NCBI GenBank assembly: GCA_030427585.1
Contig: JAUIBW010000034.1
Location: forward strand, 1 to 58,247
DNA: 58,247 nt
DNA from: Bacteroidia bacterium
GTDB taxonomy: Bacteria > Bacteroidota > Bacteroidia > Flavobacteriales > Flavobacteriaceae
Direction: 5' to 3'
Shown here: positions 9,040 to 18,950 of the stretch, piece after piece
How the letters are laid out: every line of letters starts with the position of its first letter
Numbering within the stretch: the stretch's first letter is position 1
Notes under the pieces: generated by a model
The model's database searches: none
What the model was told of the DNA's origin: nothing
The model's input: the letters and a program-made list of their open reading frames with translations, nothing else
Position numbers and translations under genes: made by a program

Positions 9040-10005
9040 ATGGCAAATATTACAGCAGCCGATGTAAGCAAATTGCGTAAGGCTACAGGTGCCGGAATGA
9101 TGGACTGCAAAAAGGCCCTTGTTGAGGCCGAAGGAGATTTTGACAAAGCTATCAAGATCCTTAGAGAAAAAGGACAAAAAATTGCTGATAAAAGAGCAGA
9201 TAGAGAATCTTCTGAAGGTGCAGTTATTGCAAAAGTTAATGATGCAAAAAACAAAGGAGTAATCGTTTCTCTTAATTGTGAAACTGATTTCGTAGGAAAA
9301 AACGAATCTTTCGTTTCTTTAGCAAAAGAACTAGCTGAATTAGCTCTTAACACTTCTTCTAAAGAAGAATTTTTAGCTTCAGATTTTAATGGTATGACTG
9401 TTCAGGAAAAACTTACTGAACAAACTGGTGTTATTGGAGAAAAAATCGAAATTGGAGATTTTAAGGTACTGGAAGCTCCTTTTGTAGGATCATATATACA
9501 TGGAAACAAAATCGGTGCTCTAACTGGCTTATCAAATGAGATAGATAATGCAGAAACACTTGCCAAAGATATTTCTATGCAAGTAGCTTCTATGGGGGCA
9601 ACTACATTATCTTACAAAGATTTTGATCCAGAATATGTTGCTTCAGAAACTCAAGCAAGAATTGCAGCAATCGAAAAAGAGAACATTGAACTTGGACGAT
9701 TAGGAAAAACATTGAAAAATGTTCCTCAATTTATTTCAAGATCTCAATTGACTGATGATGTGATTGCACAAGCAGAAGAAAAATTGAAAGAAGAGCTTAA
9801 AGCAGAAGGTAAACCTGAGCAAATTTGGGATAGAATTCTTCCAGGAAAATTAGAAAGATTTATTTCCGATAATACTACTTTAGATCAGGAACAATGTCTT
9901 CTTGACCAAAATTTTATTAAAGATGAAAAGAAAAGTGTTGCTGATTATATAAAAACACTTGGTGATGTATCTGTAGTCGCTTTTGAAAGAGTAGCTTTAG
10001 GTTAA
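9040..10005 (+). CDS. tsf: Translation elongation factor Ts
   Basis: EF-Ts recycles EF-Tu by promoting GDP release. The 321-residue product opens with the conserved UBA-like N-domain (VSKLRKATGAGMMDCKKAL, then DKAIKILREKG) and carries SLNCETDFVGKNESF, typical of the core dimerisation region. It is longer than E. coli EF-Ts (about 283 residues), as usual in this phylum. A strong terminator at 10047-10078 closes the transcript. Confidence 0.97.
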   Translation: MANITAADVSKLRKATGAGMMDCKKALVEAEGDFDKAIKILREKGQKIADKRADRESSEGAVIAKVNDAKNKGVIVSLNCETDFVGKNESFVSLAKELAELALNTSSKEEFLASDFNGMTVQEKLTEQTGVIGEKIEIGDFKVLEAPFVGSYIHGNKIGALTGLSNEIDNAETLAKDISMQVASMGATTLSYKDFDPEYVASETQARIAAIEKENIELGRLGKTLKNVPQFISRSQLTDDVIAQAEEKLKEELKAEGKPEQIWDRILPGKLERFISDNTTLDQEQCLLDQNFIKDEKKSVADYIKTLGDVSVVAFERVALG

Positions 10006-10046
10006 TCCAAAAATTATATAGTATTCAGACGTATCTGAAAAAAATA

Positions 10047-10078
10047 AAAACCGCTTCTATAACTGAAGCGGTTTTTTT
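10047..10078 (+). terminator. Rho-independent terminator after tsf
   Basis: AACCGCTTC pairs with GAAGCGGTT around the loop TATAACT and is followed by a run of T. It lies 41 bases past the tsf stop. Confidence 0.9.
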
Positions 10079-10318
10079 ATTCATCATTTTCAAAATATTT
10101 TCTTTCTGGTTTCCGACGTTTACAAGTTTAGAATTTCTTCCAAAACTTATCCCCCAATACAAACTAACTCCCCAACTAGTTTATACCATATAAACACTTA
10201 CATTGTATTTATATATTAAAAACGTTCAATTTCCTTTCTAAAAACATTTATCATCTCCCTACACCTTTTTTTGTTTTCCTTGATGCAAACCTATAACATA
10301 ATTCAACATAAACCAATA

Positions 10319-10348
10319 CCCCTTATAGGGGAAAACCACCCTTTTTTT
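10319..10348 (+). repeat. Intergenic G4/C4 element, copy A
   Basis: CCCC-TTATA-GGGG-AAAA-CCACCC-T7 in the 457-base gap between tsf and pyrH. It is followed about 20 bases on by TTTAACA-type sequence. It shares the GGGG/A-rich spacer/CCCC layout with elements at 16978, 24811 and 34396. The rest of the gap holds only AT-rich sequence, the tsf terminator and the pyrH promoter. Confidence 0.45.
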
Positions 10349-10434
10349 AATCGTTTTTAAACTTTAACATTTAACTATTTAACTTAAAAATTCACCTTTA
10401 TATTCCAAACTATTTTCTAAATTAAGAATATCAT

Positions 10435-10442
10435 TATATTTG
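10435..10442 (+). promoter_or_regulatory. -7 promoter element of pyrH-frr
   Basis: TATATTTG followed by CACCAC matches the Bacteroidota -7 consensus and is 20 bases before the pyrH ATG. The -33 region is only T-rich (TATTTTC near 10411-10417). Confidence 0.6.
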
Positions 10443-10462
10443 CACCACAGTTAAAACTCATA

Positions 10463-11170
10463 ATGGAATATAAAAGAATATTACTTAAATTATCTGGCGA
10501 GGCTCTAATGGGTGATCGTCAATATGGAATTGATCCTAAAAGATTGGCAGAGTATGCCCATGAAATTAAACAAATTACAGAAAAAGGCGTACAAGTTGCT
10601 ATTGTGATAGGTGGAGGTAATATTTTTAGAGGTGTTGCAGGTGCCAGTAAAGGGATGGACAGAGTTCAAGCAGATCACATGGGTATGCTTGCAACTGTTA
10701 TTAATGGACTGGCCTTACAGAGTGCTCTTGAAGATGCCGAAATACCTACTCGATTACAGTCTGCAGTAAAGATTAATGAAGTTGCAGAACCTTTTATACG
10801 TCGAAGAGCAATGCGTCATCTCGAAAAAGGAAGAGTTGTAATATTTGGTGGAGGAACAGGAAATCCATATTTCACAACTGATTCTGCGGCAGTACTAAGA
10901 GCAATAGAAATTAATGCCGATGTTATTTTAAAAGGCACAAGAGTTGATGGAATATACACCTCTGATCCAGAAAAAAATGCTGATGCCACAAAATTTGATT
11001 TCATATCATTTGACGATGTTTTACGCAAAGGTCTGAAAGTGATGGATACAACAGCATTTACATTAAGTCAGGAAAATGAATTACCTATAATAGTTTTTGA
11101 CATGAATAAGGCCGGAAATTTACTAAAAGTAGTTTCTGGTGAATCCATAGGTACTCAAGTAAACCTTTAA
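10463..11170 (+). CDS. pyrH: UMP kinase
   Basis: The 235-residue product is a bacterial UMP kinase of the amino-acid-kinase fold, phosphorylating UMP with ATP in pyrimidine nucleotide synthesis. Signatures are [14 protein letters not shown] at the N-terminus (nucleotide binding), [25 protein letters not shown] and [19 protein letters not shown]. Length is normal. It precedes frr by 46 bases, the order found in most bacteria, so the two are probably co-transcribed. Confidence 0.97.
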   Translation: MEYKRILLKLSGEALMGDRQYGIDPKRLAEYAHEIKQITEKGVQVAIVIGGGNIFRGVAGASKGMDRVQADHMGMLATVINGLALQSALEDAEIPTRLQSAVKINEVAEPFIRRRAMRHLEKGRVVIFGGGTGNPYFTTDSAAVLRAIEINADVILKGTRVDGIYTSDPEKNADATKFDFISFDDVLRKGLKVMDTTAFTLSQENELPIIVFDMNKAGNLLKVVSGESIGTQVNL

Positions 11171-11216
11171 TCATATTGGCTTATTTTTTGATTTGTCAGA
11201 AGAAAAGAACTAAAAC

Positions 11217-11780
11217 ATGAACGAAGAAATAGATTTTATTATAGATTCGACCAAAGAGTCAATGCAAGCAGCAATTACTCATTTAGAAAAAAAATTACTC
11301 AATATCAGAGCTGGTAAAGCATCTCCTGCTATGTTAGGCAGTGTAATGGTAGAGTACTATGGTTCTCCTACCCCATTGAACCAGGTAGGAAATGTAACTA
11401 CTCCTGATGCAAGGACCATTACGATCCAACCTTTTGATAAATCTGTAATTCCAGAGATTGAGAAAGGTATTCAGGTAGCTAATTTAGGGTTTAATCCAAT
11501 GAATAATGGTGAAAGCGTTATTATTAGTGTTCCTCCTCTCACAGAAGAACGCCGTAAAGATCTTGCGAAACAAGCAAAAGCTGAAGCCGAAGATTCTAAA
11601 GTTGGCATACGTAATGATCGTAAAAATGCCAATAATGAGATTAAGAAATTAGAAAAAGAAGGGCTGTCAGAAGATTTGGCAAAAAACACTGAAGTAGATA
11701 TTCAAGCATTAACCGATACGTACATTAAAAAAATTGATGAAATGCTTAGTCATAAAGAAAAAGAAATTATGACAGTTTAA
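11217..11780 (+). CDS. frr: Ribosome recycling factor
   Basis: The 187-residue product splits post-termination ribosomes together with EF-G. Recognisable parts are LLNIRAGKASPAMLGSVMVEYYG, DARTITIQPFDKSVIPEIEK, PPLTEERRKDLAKQAKAEAE and a C-terminal helix of the three-helix domain. Length is normal. The terminator at 11809-11839 follows. Confidence 0.97.
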   Translation: MNEEIDFIIDSTKESMQAAITHLEKKLLNIRAGKASPAMLGSVMVEYYGSPTPLNQVGNVTTPDARTITIQPFDKSVIPEIEKGIQVANLGFNPMNNGESVIISVPPLTEERRKDLAKQAKAEAEDSKVGIRNDRKNANNEIKKLEKEGLSEDLAKNTEVDIQALTDTYIKKIDEMLSHKEKEIMTV

Positions 11781-11808
11781 CATTTATTAATGTATAGAAA
11801 TTATAAAT

Positions 11809-11839
11809 AAAGCGTTTTCTCATTAGAAACGCTTTTTTT
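11809..11839 (+). terminator. Rho-independent terminator after frr
   Basis: AAAGCGTTTTCT pairs with AGAAACGCTTT (one bulged T), loop CATT, followed by a T-run. It sits 29 bases past the frr stop and ends about 33 bases before the next gene. Confidence 0.88.
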
Positions 11840-11871
11840 GTATCTTCGCTTTTTTGAACCTATTTGGTATA

Positions 11872-14313
11872 ATGCAGAACAAATTTTTTTGTTTATTATT
11901 TTTTGTACACTTTGTCTTAATTTCTCAAGTTAGTATTAACGGTATTGTAATTGATGAAAGTTCTAATCAACCCTTGCCATTTGCCACTGTAAAAACCAGT
12001 AATTCTTCATACGCTTTAACTTCTGTTAAGGGTGAATTTGTTATACGATGTAATACCTACCCTGTCAATCTTACTATAAGCTATCTAGGGTATCAAACAA
12101 AGACGATTTTAATTACATCCAAAAAATCAGAAAAAATAGAAGTACGACTCAGTACTAAAGAAGAAAATCTTGAGACAGTAAAGCTAGACACCCCCGAAAA
12201 CATTGCAGCTCAACTTATCGTTGAAGCCATAAATAGAAAAAATAAAAATAATCCAAAAAAAATATTACATGATTTTAGTTATAAAAGTTACAACAAACTA
12301 AAGATCACAGAAGATAATCAGGCGCAATTAAATACTCTGGACACTACTAGTGTCGATATGGAACATCTCTTTAACAAAGCTCATTCCTTTCTTTCCGAGA
12401 AAATAAGTTTACACCAGTTTAGAAAAAATGCCGGTGAAAAAGAGACCGTTTTAGCAACTCGAATGAGTGGTTTTAAAGAACCCATCTATAATGTACTGGG
12501 AATCAAAATACAATCTAACTCTCTTTATGATGAAGATTACACCATTTTTAACAATAAATACATAGGACCATTATCAAACAGAGCCCTTAGAAGTTATTAT
12601 TACAAGGTTCTCGATACTGTACAGGGTAAAAATCCAGCTTATGTTATTCTTTTCCAACCCCGTAAATCTAAAAATTATGCAAGTTTAGAAGGTGTATTAT
12701 ATCTAGACACAAAATCATTTGCAATTCAAAAAGCTATTATAGAACTACGAGGCGAACTTAATGTGATGGCAACTCATAGTTTTAAATATTTCTCTGAACA
12801 AAAAAGCTGGTTCCCAACCAAACAGGAAATCACAATAAGACCAGGAAATGGAAGACAAAAAGTAAGCTTATTTGGAGGAAGAATCTCTGTAGGAAGATTA
12901 GGAAATGATAAAAAAAATTCTTCGGGAAATAATGATTTTTTAATTTCTACAACAGATTTATTTGATATCAAATTAGATACCAGTCAAGATATTAAACAAA
13001 ACCAAGCTACAATAAGCATAGATCCCGAAGCCAATAATAGGCCTGAATCTTATTGGAATGAATATCGTACCAGTGCGATTACAGAAAAAGATCTAAACTC
13101 GTTTCAGGTTATAGATAGCATTGTAAAAGCACAAAACATAGAACGTAGAATTGATGTTATTCAAAGTTTTAATATTGGATATTATCCTATAGGATTTTTC
13201 AATTTTGATCTTACTTATCCTATAAAATACAATAATTATGAAGGGTTACGACTAGGAATAGGTGGCTTAACAAACACAAAATTCTCTAACAAATTAAGAT
13301 TAGAAGGATATTTTGTTTACGGATTTAGAGATTCAAAATCCAAATTTGGTATAGGAGGAGGTTTATTAGTTAATAAAAAGTCAAACTCCTGGTTTAATAT
13401 AAATTATACCGATGATATTAGAGAAGTAGGTAGTTTTCTTTACCTTACAGACAGAAGAGTGTATTCTTTGTTCGAGCCACGTTTGGTAAATATAGATTTC
13501 TATTACAAACACAGAACCTGGGGTGCTAGTTTGCAACAGCAGATATTTCCTAAACTACTCTCAGAAACTCAATTTTCTATAAGCAATATAAATCAAACTG
13601 GAGGATATCAATATCTAAATGACGGTAATCTATTTTCGGGATATAAAACAGCAGAAGCTACAATAGCATTAAGATGGAGTCCGTTTAGTAAATTTCTAAA
13701 AACGCCTAATCGATATAAAGAAATTCATGATGGATATCCCAAAATTACAGCGCAATATACGCAAGGTCTCAAGGGTGTATTTGATAGTAATTTCTCTTAT
13801 AGCAAAATAGGCATAAAAGCAGAGTATATTATTAACCGTATTAATCAATCTAAAACAAGTATTTTATTTGAAGCAGATATCGCTTCTGGAGATATTCCAC
13901 TCACCCATTTGTATCACGCTTATCCTAATGCTCCGACCAAAGAGACCGTACTTCAACGATTTTCTGTAGCTGGTAGAAGGACTTTTGAAACTATGTATTT
14001 TGGTGAATTTTTTAATGATAGGCTGGCAACATTACAAGTCAAACATAGAATTAAACCTGTAAAAATTACAAATTGGTTTAAACCAGAACTCGTTTTTATA
14101 ACTCGATATGCAATCGGAGATGTTAGTAATCTTGAAAACCATCAAGGCGTAAATTTTTCGTCTTTACAACATGGTTATCAAGAATCAGGGTTTGAAATCA
14201 ACAAATTATTTGCCGGTTTTGGGCTTAGTTTTGCCTATCGCTATGGTGCCTATCATCTTCCTCGTTTTGAGGATAATATTTCGGGTAAATTTACTTTTTA
14301 CTTAAAACTATAA
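11872..14313 (+). CDS. DUF5686 outer-membrane protein with CarboxypepD-reg-like domain
   Basis: The 813-residue product has a signal peptide (MQNKFFCLLFFVHFVLISQ), then a carboxypeptidase-regulatory-like beta domain (about residues 22-105: INGIVIDESSNQPLPFATV, GEFVIRC, TISYLGYQT). A DUF5686 region follows, with a predicted C-terminal barrel ending GKFTFYLKL. The domain pair is widespread in Bacteroidota; its role is unknown, though the N-terminal domain resembles that of TonB-dependent transporters. A TTG six codons upstream would put MNLFGI before the signal peptide, so the ATG at 11872 is preferred. It lies upstream of an MMPL exporter, a neighbour pair I believe is common in the group. Confidence 0.87.
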   Translation: MQNKFFCLLFFVHFVLISQVSINGIVIDESSNQPLPFATVKTSNSSYALTSVKGEFVIRCNTYPVNLTISYLGYQTKTILITSKKSEKIEVRLSTKEENLETVKLDTPENIAAQLIVEAINRKNKNNPKKILHDFSYKSYNKLKITEDNQAQLNTLDTTSVDMEHLFNKAHSFLSEKISLHQFRKNAGEKETVLATRMSGFKEPIYNVLGIKIQSNSLYDEDYTIFNNKYIGPLSNRALRSYYYKVLDTVQGKNPAYVILFQPRKSKNYASLEGVLYLDTKSFAIQKAIIELRGELNVMATHSFKYFSEQKSWFPTKQEITIRPGNGRQKVSLFGGRISVGRLGNDKKNSSGNNDFLISTTDLFDIKLDTSQDIKQNQATISIDPEANNRPESYWNEYRTSAITEKDLNSFQVIDSIVKAQNIERRIDVIQSFNIGYYPIGFFNFDLTYPIKYNNYEGLRLGIGGLTNTKFSNKLRLEGYFVYGFRDSKSKFGIGGGLLVNKKSNSWFNINYTDDIREVGSFLYLTDRRVYSLFEPRLVNIDFYYKHRTWGASLQQQIFPKLLSETQFSISNINQTGGYQYLNDGNLFSGYKTAEATIALRWSPFSKFLKTPNRYKEIHDGYPKITAQYTQGLKGVFDSNFSYSKIGIKAEYIINRINQSKTSILFEADIASGDIPLTHLYHAYPNAPTKETVLQRFSVAGRRTFETMYFGEFFNDRLATLQVKHRIKPVKITNWFKPELVFITRYAIGDVSNLENHQGVNFSSLQHGYQESGFEINKLFAGFGLSFAYRYGAYHLPRFEDNISGKFTFYLKL

Positions 14314-14373
14314 TCTTTAATACAATAAATCATTTTCTTTTCAGAAATACCTAAATAATAATTCCCCAATCCT

Positions 14374-14381
14374 TACATTTG
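14374..14381 (+). promoter_or_regulatory. -7 promoter element of the MMPL gene
   Basis: TACATTTG, followed by CAGCAGG, matches TAnnTTTG and lies 17 bases before the ATG at 14399. No clear TTTG at -33. The leader would be very short. Confidence 0.5.
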
Positions 14382-14398
14382 CAGCAGGAAAATAAAGG

Positions 14399-16807
14399 AT
14401 GGCAAAATTATTCAGTTTCGGGTTTTGGAATGCACTGGCTGGAATTATACTTCGCAATAGGGCGGTAATATTTCTGGCAATAATAGGAATTACGGTTTTT
14501 TTAGGTTTTCAGTGGAAAAACATGAAGTTTTCTCACTCAGAAGCTAATCTACTCCCTGATGATCACGAGGTAAATATATTGTATCAAAAATTTCTTCAAA
14601 AATTTGGCGAGGAAGGCAACCTAATTGTAATGGCTGTTAAAGACAGCACACTTTTTACTCCTGAAAAGCTAAAAGCATGGAATGACTTTAACAATTCGTT
14701 TAAAAAATACGAAGAAATTGACCTTGTTGTCTCTATAGCAGATCTTAAAACTTTAAAAAAAGAAGAAAATCCTGCACGATTTGAGTTAGTCCCTTTTATT
14801 AAGGATTCTAGTTATACTGAAAAACAGGTATCTAAATATGAACACGAGCTTTTTAACAAGTTACCTTTTTATGAAGGACTTGTTTATAGTAAAAAATCTA
14901 AAACGATCCAAAGTGCGCTATATCTAAAAAAGGATATTGTAAACACCGAGAAGCGAAAAAATTTTATTGAGAAAGTTTTACTCCCTTCGGTTTTAGCTTT
15001 TGAAAATGAGTACAAGACGGATGTAAAAGTATCTGGTATGCCATATATCAGAACTTTGAATTCTCAAAACATAATGGATGAAATAGAAGTTTTCATTCTT
15101 GCAGCTCTACTGGTTACTTCATTAATTTTCTTTTTCTTTTTTAGATCCTTAAGAGCCACTTTTATATCCATGACTGCTGTAATTATTGGAGTAATGTGGG
15201 CTTTTGGAATTTTAGGACTTTTAGAATATGAAATAACTGTACTTACGGCCATTATCCCTCCGCTAGTAATTGTAATTGGTATTCCTAATTGTATTTTCTT
15301 AATTAATAAATACCAACAAGAAATAAAAAAACATGGTAATAAAGCAAAATCTCTTCAACGAGTAATTACCAAAGTGGGTAATGCTACATTAATGACCAAT
15401 GTAACTACTGCTTCAGGATTTGCAACCTTTGCCCTAACCGAAAGTAAATTACTTAAAGAATTTGGTATTGTTGCCTCTTTAAATATAATCGCTCTATTTA
15501 TACTTTGTCTTCTGGTTATCACTATAATTTATAGTTATATGCCTCAACCCAAAGAAAGACACTTAAAACACCTAGGTAAAGGATGGATTGAGAAGCTAAT
15601 GGATTGGATGGAAAAGATGGTAAAAACCAGACGAGTAACAATCTACTTTTCTTCTGTCATTATTCTAATCGTTAGCATTATTGGTATTTATACTATAAAA
15701 GTTTCTGGAAGCCTATTAGAAGACATGCCCAAATCTGCCGGGTTCTATAAGGATATAGAGTTTTTTGAAAAAGAATTTGATGGTGTTATGCCATTAGAAA
15801 TATTAGTAGATACCAAAAGAAAACAAGGAGTATTAAAATTACCTACATTAAAACGTATGGAAAAACTACAGGAGCTTCTCGAAGAAACTCCTGAATTATC
15901 AAAGCCTATTTCTATTGTTAATCTGGTTAAATACTCTAAGCAAGCTTTCTATAATGGAAATCCAAAATATTATCAAATACCTACCAGCCAGGAGCGAAAT
16001 TTTATTTTACCGTATGCCAAAAGTTTTGAATCTAAAGTAGGAGTAATGAATAGTTATGTAGATTCTACAGGGCAATATGCCAGAATCACCACTTTCATGA
16101 AAGATGTAGGCACAGAAGAAATGGAGCGTATAGAAGCTACTCTAAAACCACAATTAGAGAAAATTTTCCCAAAAGACAGATATGATGTTTCTTTTACTGG
16201 TAAAGCCCTTATTTTTCAGAAAGGTACTAAATATCTGGTATGGAACTTATCTTTTTCATTAGGGTTGGCAGTGGTTCTTATTGCTCTTTTTATGGCCTGG
16301 ATGTTTCGATCCTGGAAAATGATTGTCATATCACTTATACCAAATTTATTACCGTTACTCATGACTGCAGGCCTTATGGGATATCTTGGTGTACCAATAA
16401 AACCTTCAACAATATTAGTTTTTAGTATAGCATTTGGTATTTCTGTAGATGACACTATACATTTCCTTGCAAAATACAGGCAAGAATTAAAATCAAATCA
16501 TTGGAGGATTAGAAAATCTGTTCTTGCTTCATTACGAGAAACAGGAGTAAGTATGTTTTATACTTCAACTGTTTTATTTTTTGGTTTTTCGGTATTCATG
16601 ATATCTAGTTTTGGAGGAACTAAAGCACTTGGAGGGCTTGTATCAACAACTTTATTATTTGCTATGCTGGCAAATCTTTTACTACTTCCTTCCTTATTAC
16701 TTTCGTTAGAACGAAGTATTGCAAATAAGAAAACTCTTAAAGAGCCTACCCTGAAAATTATTCCTAATGATGAAGAGCTTGAAGAAACTCAGGGTAAAGA
16801 AGAATAA
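14399..16807 (+). CDS. MMPL/RND-family transporter
   Basis: The 802-residue inner-membrane protein has the MMPL/HpnN-like layout: one N-terminal span, a periplasmic domain, five clustered spans (about residues 225-375), then a second repeat with one span near 415, a periplasmic domain and five spans from about 615 to 780. FGISVDDTIHFLAKYRQE in the second half is typical of the RND/SSD proton-relay region, with a similar segment (PNCIFLINKYQQEI) in the first half. Such proteins use the proton gradient to export lipids or hydrophobic compounds; the substrate here is unknown. The C-terminus is a Glu/Lys-rich cytoplasmic tail. Confidence 0.9.
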   Translation: MAKLFSFGFWNALAGIILRNRAVIFLAIIGITVFLGFQWKNMKFSHSEANLLPDDHEVNILYQKFLQKFGEEGNLIVMAVKDSTLFTPEKLKAWNDFNNSFKKYEEIDLVVSIADLKTLKKEENPARFELVPFIKDSSYTEKQVSKYEHELFNKLPFYEGLVYSKKSKTIQSALYLKKDIVNTEKRKNFIEKVLLPSVLAFENEYKTDVKVSGMPYIRTLNSQNIMDEIEVFILAALLVTSLIFFFFFRSLRATFISMTAVIIGVMWAFGILGLLEYEITVLTAIIPPLVIVIGIPNCIFLINKYQQEIKKHGNKAKSLQRVITKVGNATLMTNVTTASGFATFALTESKLLKEFGIVASLNIIALFILCLLVITIIYSYMPQPKERHLKHLGKGWIEKLMDWMEKMVKTRRVTIYFSSVIILIVSIIGIYTIKVSGSLLEDMPKSAGFYKDIEFFEKEFDGVMPLEILVDTKRKQGVLKLPTLKRMEKLQELLEETPELSKPISIVNLVKYSKQAFYNGNPKYYQIPTSQERNFILPYAKSFESKVGVMNSYVDSTGQYARITTFMKDVGTEEMERIEATLKPQLEKIFPKDRYDVSFTGKALIFQKGTKYLVWNLSFSLGLAVVLIALFMAWMFRSWKMIVISLIPNLLPLLMTAGLMGYLGVPIKPSTILVFSIAFGISVDDTIHFLAKYRQELKSNHWRIRKSVLASLRETGVSMFYTSTVLFFGFSVFMISSFGGTKALGGLVSTTLLFAMLANLLLLPSLLLSLERSIANKKTLKEPTLKIIPNDEELEETQGKEE

Positions 16808-16843
16808 AAAAATAAGACATAAAGAACACATAATATCTTCACA

Positions 16844-16872
16844 AAAAAAGCCCCGCTAAAAACTAGCGGGAC
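16844..16872 (-). terminator. Hairpin with T-run on the minus strand
   Basis: CCCGCTA pairs with TAGCGGG around AAAAC. A run of seven A stands to its left, so only minus-strand transcripts would gain a T-run. No minus-strand gene is visible to its right. It may simply end the MMPL transcript inefficiently or protect its 3' end. Confidence 0.55.
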
Positions 16873-16977
16873 TTCTGTAAGATAGATTACCCCAAAACCT
16901 ATCGAACTAAACTTAACGTAAACACAATCGTCATAATTGCATATGCAAGATAGTGTCCCTTTTTATATTTTGAAATA

Positions 16978-17005
16978 CCTAATAGGGGGGAAAAATCCCC
17001 TTTTT
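16978..17005 (+). repeat. Intergenic G4/C4 element, copy B
   Basis: CCTAATA-GGGGGG-AAAAAT-CCCC-TTTTT in the 609-base gap upstream of asnS, again followed by TTTTAACAC-type sequence. Compare copies at 10319, 24811 and 34396. Apart from this element, the hairpin at 16844 and the asnS promoter, the gap is AT-rich and shows no gene. Confidence 0.45.
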
Positions 17006-17318
17006 ACCTAAACAGCTTAAATTTTAACACTATTTAAACAAGTAAAACCCAACAAAACAACACTCAAATTACTGACTAACAGTTTTTTAACCAATAATAA
17101 AAACTTATTTTTTTTACAATAATTTATTAAAAAAACTCTCAAATACGTTTATTTTTCAATCAAAAACATATCTAATTACGGTTTTTATATAAAATCATAG
17201 TTCAAAAAAACGTCAGATTTTAGTATTTTGATTGTATAAACTTATCAGTATCAAAATATATTTTATTACTATACCTTTTTTGAATTCATAAGATTATGCT
17301 TCAATCGGATTAAAAAAT

Positions 17319-17326
17319 TATCTTTG
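17319..17326 (+). promoter_or_regulatory. -7 promoter element of asnS
   Basis: TATCTTTG followed by CTACC matches TAnnTTTG. It is 90 bases before the ATG. The -33 region has only a poor match. Confidence 0.5.
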
Positions 17327-17416
17327 CTACCTCAAAATTCAAACATCCTCGGTTTTATACTCCCTAAATTATATTAAAGGCTATAAAACCAAAAACAAAT
17401 AATATTAAAAAAACAG

Positions 17417-18859
17417 ATGAAACATACTAAAGTAATAGAGGTACTACAAAGTGATAAATTATTACAGCCTGTACTTGTTAAAGGTTGGGTTCGTTCTTTT
17501 AGAAATGATCGTTTTATAGCAGTTAATGATGGATCAACTATTAATAATATTCAGTGTGTTTTAGAGGACAATATTATCGATACTGCTATCCAAAACAGAA
17601 TAAATGTCGGTGCAGCAGTTGCGATAGAAGGTACCCTTATAGAAAGTAAGGGAAAAGGACAGCGTGTAGAAATTCAGGTGTCTAATATAGAAATCGAAGG
17701 AGATGCTGATCCCGAAGAGTTAAAACTTACTATTTTATCTCCAAAACGACATACACTAGAAAAATTACGTGAGCAAGCTCACTTAAGGGTTCGTACCAAT
17801 ACTTTTGGGGCTATCATGAGAGTTCGCTCAAAATTATCTTTTGCAATACATGAATATTTTCAAAAGAATGATTTTTACTATGTACACACACCCGTAATTA
17901 CAAAAAGTGATGCAGAGGGTGCTGGAGAAGCATTTAAAGTAACCAATTTAGATCTTAATAACATTCCGAAAAACAAGAATGGCGAGGTTGATTATAAAGA
18001 AGATTTTTTTGGTGGTGAAACAAACCTAACTGTTTCTGGTCAATTAGAAGCAGAGACTTATGCTATGGGGTTAGGCCAGGTATATACCTTTGGGCCTACT
18101 TTTAGGGCAGAAAACTCAAATACATCAAGACATCTTGCAGAATTTTGGATGGTAGAACCAGAAGTAGCATTCTGTGATCTGGATGGCAATATGGATTTGG
18201 CAGAAGATTTTATTAAATATGTAATCCAGTTTGTTTTAGATAATTGCCAGGATGATCTTGAGTTTTTAGAAAACCGTCTGGTACAGGAAGATAAACAAAA
18301 ACCTCAGGCAGAACGCACCGAAATGTTATTGCGAGATAAACTAAAGTTTATACTAGAGAACAATTTTAAACGAGTAAGCTATACCGAAGCCATTGACATT
18401 CTTAAAAACTCTAAACCTAACAAGAAGAAGAAATTTAAATTTCCTATTGATGAATGGGGTGCTGACTTACAAAGTGAACATGAAAGATTTCTTGTCGAAA
18501 AACATTTTAAATGTCCTGTGATTTTATTTGATTATCCAGCAAATATTAAATCATTCTACATGCGGCTTAATGAAGATGGAAAAACGGTAAGGGCTATGGA
18601 TATCTTATTTCCTGGTATTGGAGAAATAGTAGGTGGTTCTCAACGTGAAGAGCGTTTGGATGTCCTTAAAGAAAAAATGGCTGCTCTTAATATTCCTGAA
18701 GAGGAATTATGGTGGTATTTAGATACTCGTCGTTTTGGTACGTGTACACATAGTGGTTTTGGACTTGGGTTTGAGCGTCTTGTTCTTTTTGTAACAGGGA
18801 TGGGTAATATTCGTGATGTGATTCCTTATCCTAGAACCCCTCTTAATGCAGAGTTTTAA
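17417..18859 (+). CDS. asnS: Asparaginyl-tRNA synthetase
   Basis: The 480-residue class II synthetase charges tRNA-Asn. An N-terminal OB fold (VLVKGWVRSFRNDRFIAVNDGS) binds the anticodon. Class II motif 2 is FRAENSNTSRHLAEFWMVEPE and motif 3 is GLGFERLVLFVTGMGNIRDVIPYPR near the C-terminus. GQLEAETYAMGLGQVYTFGPTF also fits AsnS rather than AspS, which usually has a larger insertion domain. Length is near that of E. coli AsnS (466). It is transcribed alone and faces the LytTR gene tail to tail. Confidence 0.95.
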   Translation: MKHTKVIEVLQSDKLLQPVLVKGWVRSFRNDRFIAVNDGSTINNIQCVLEDNIIDTAIQNRINVGAAVAIEGTLIESKGKGQRVEIQVSNIEIEGDADPEELKLTILSPKRHTLEKLREQAHLRVRTNTFGAIMRVRSKLSFAIHEYFQKNDFYYVHTPVITKSDAEGAGEAFKVTNLDLNNIPKNKNGEVDYKEDFFGGETNLTVSGQLEAETYAMGLGQVYTFGPTFRAENSNTSRHLAEFWMVEPEVAFCDLDGNMDLAEDFIKYVIQFVLDNCQDDLEFLENRLVQEDKQKPQAERTEMLLRDKLKFILENNFKRVSYTEAIDILKNSKPNKKKKFKFPIDEWGADLQSEHERFLVEKHFKCPVILFDYPANIKSFYMRLNEDGKTVRAMDILFPGIGEIVGGSQREERLDVLKEKMAALNIPEEELWWYLDTRRFGTCTHSGFGLGFERLVLFVTGMGNIRDVIPYPRTPLNAEF

Positions 18860-18893
18860 TCCTTTTATTATCAAAGGTTCAAAATATTAGATT

Positions 18894-18935
18894 ACTTCCT
18901 CAATGATGGTTTAGATTCATTTTTGAGGAAGTTTT
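18894..18935 (+). terminator. Terminator after asnS
   Basis: ACTTCCTCAA pairs perfectly with TTGAGGAAGT across a 19-base loop and is followed by TTTT. It lies between two convergent genes and could form on both strands, but the T-run favours the plus strand. Confidence 0.6.
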
Positions 18936-18950
18936 ATATTCTTCTCTATT

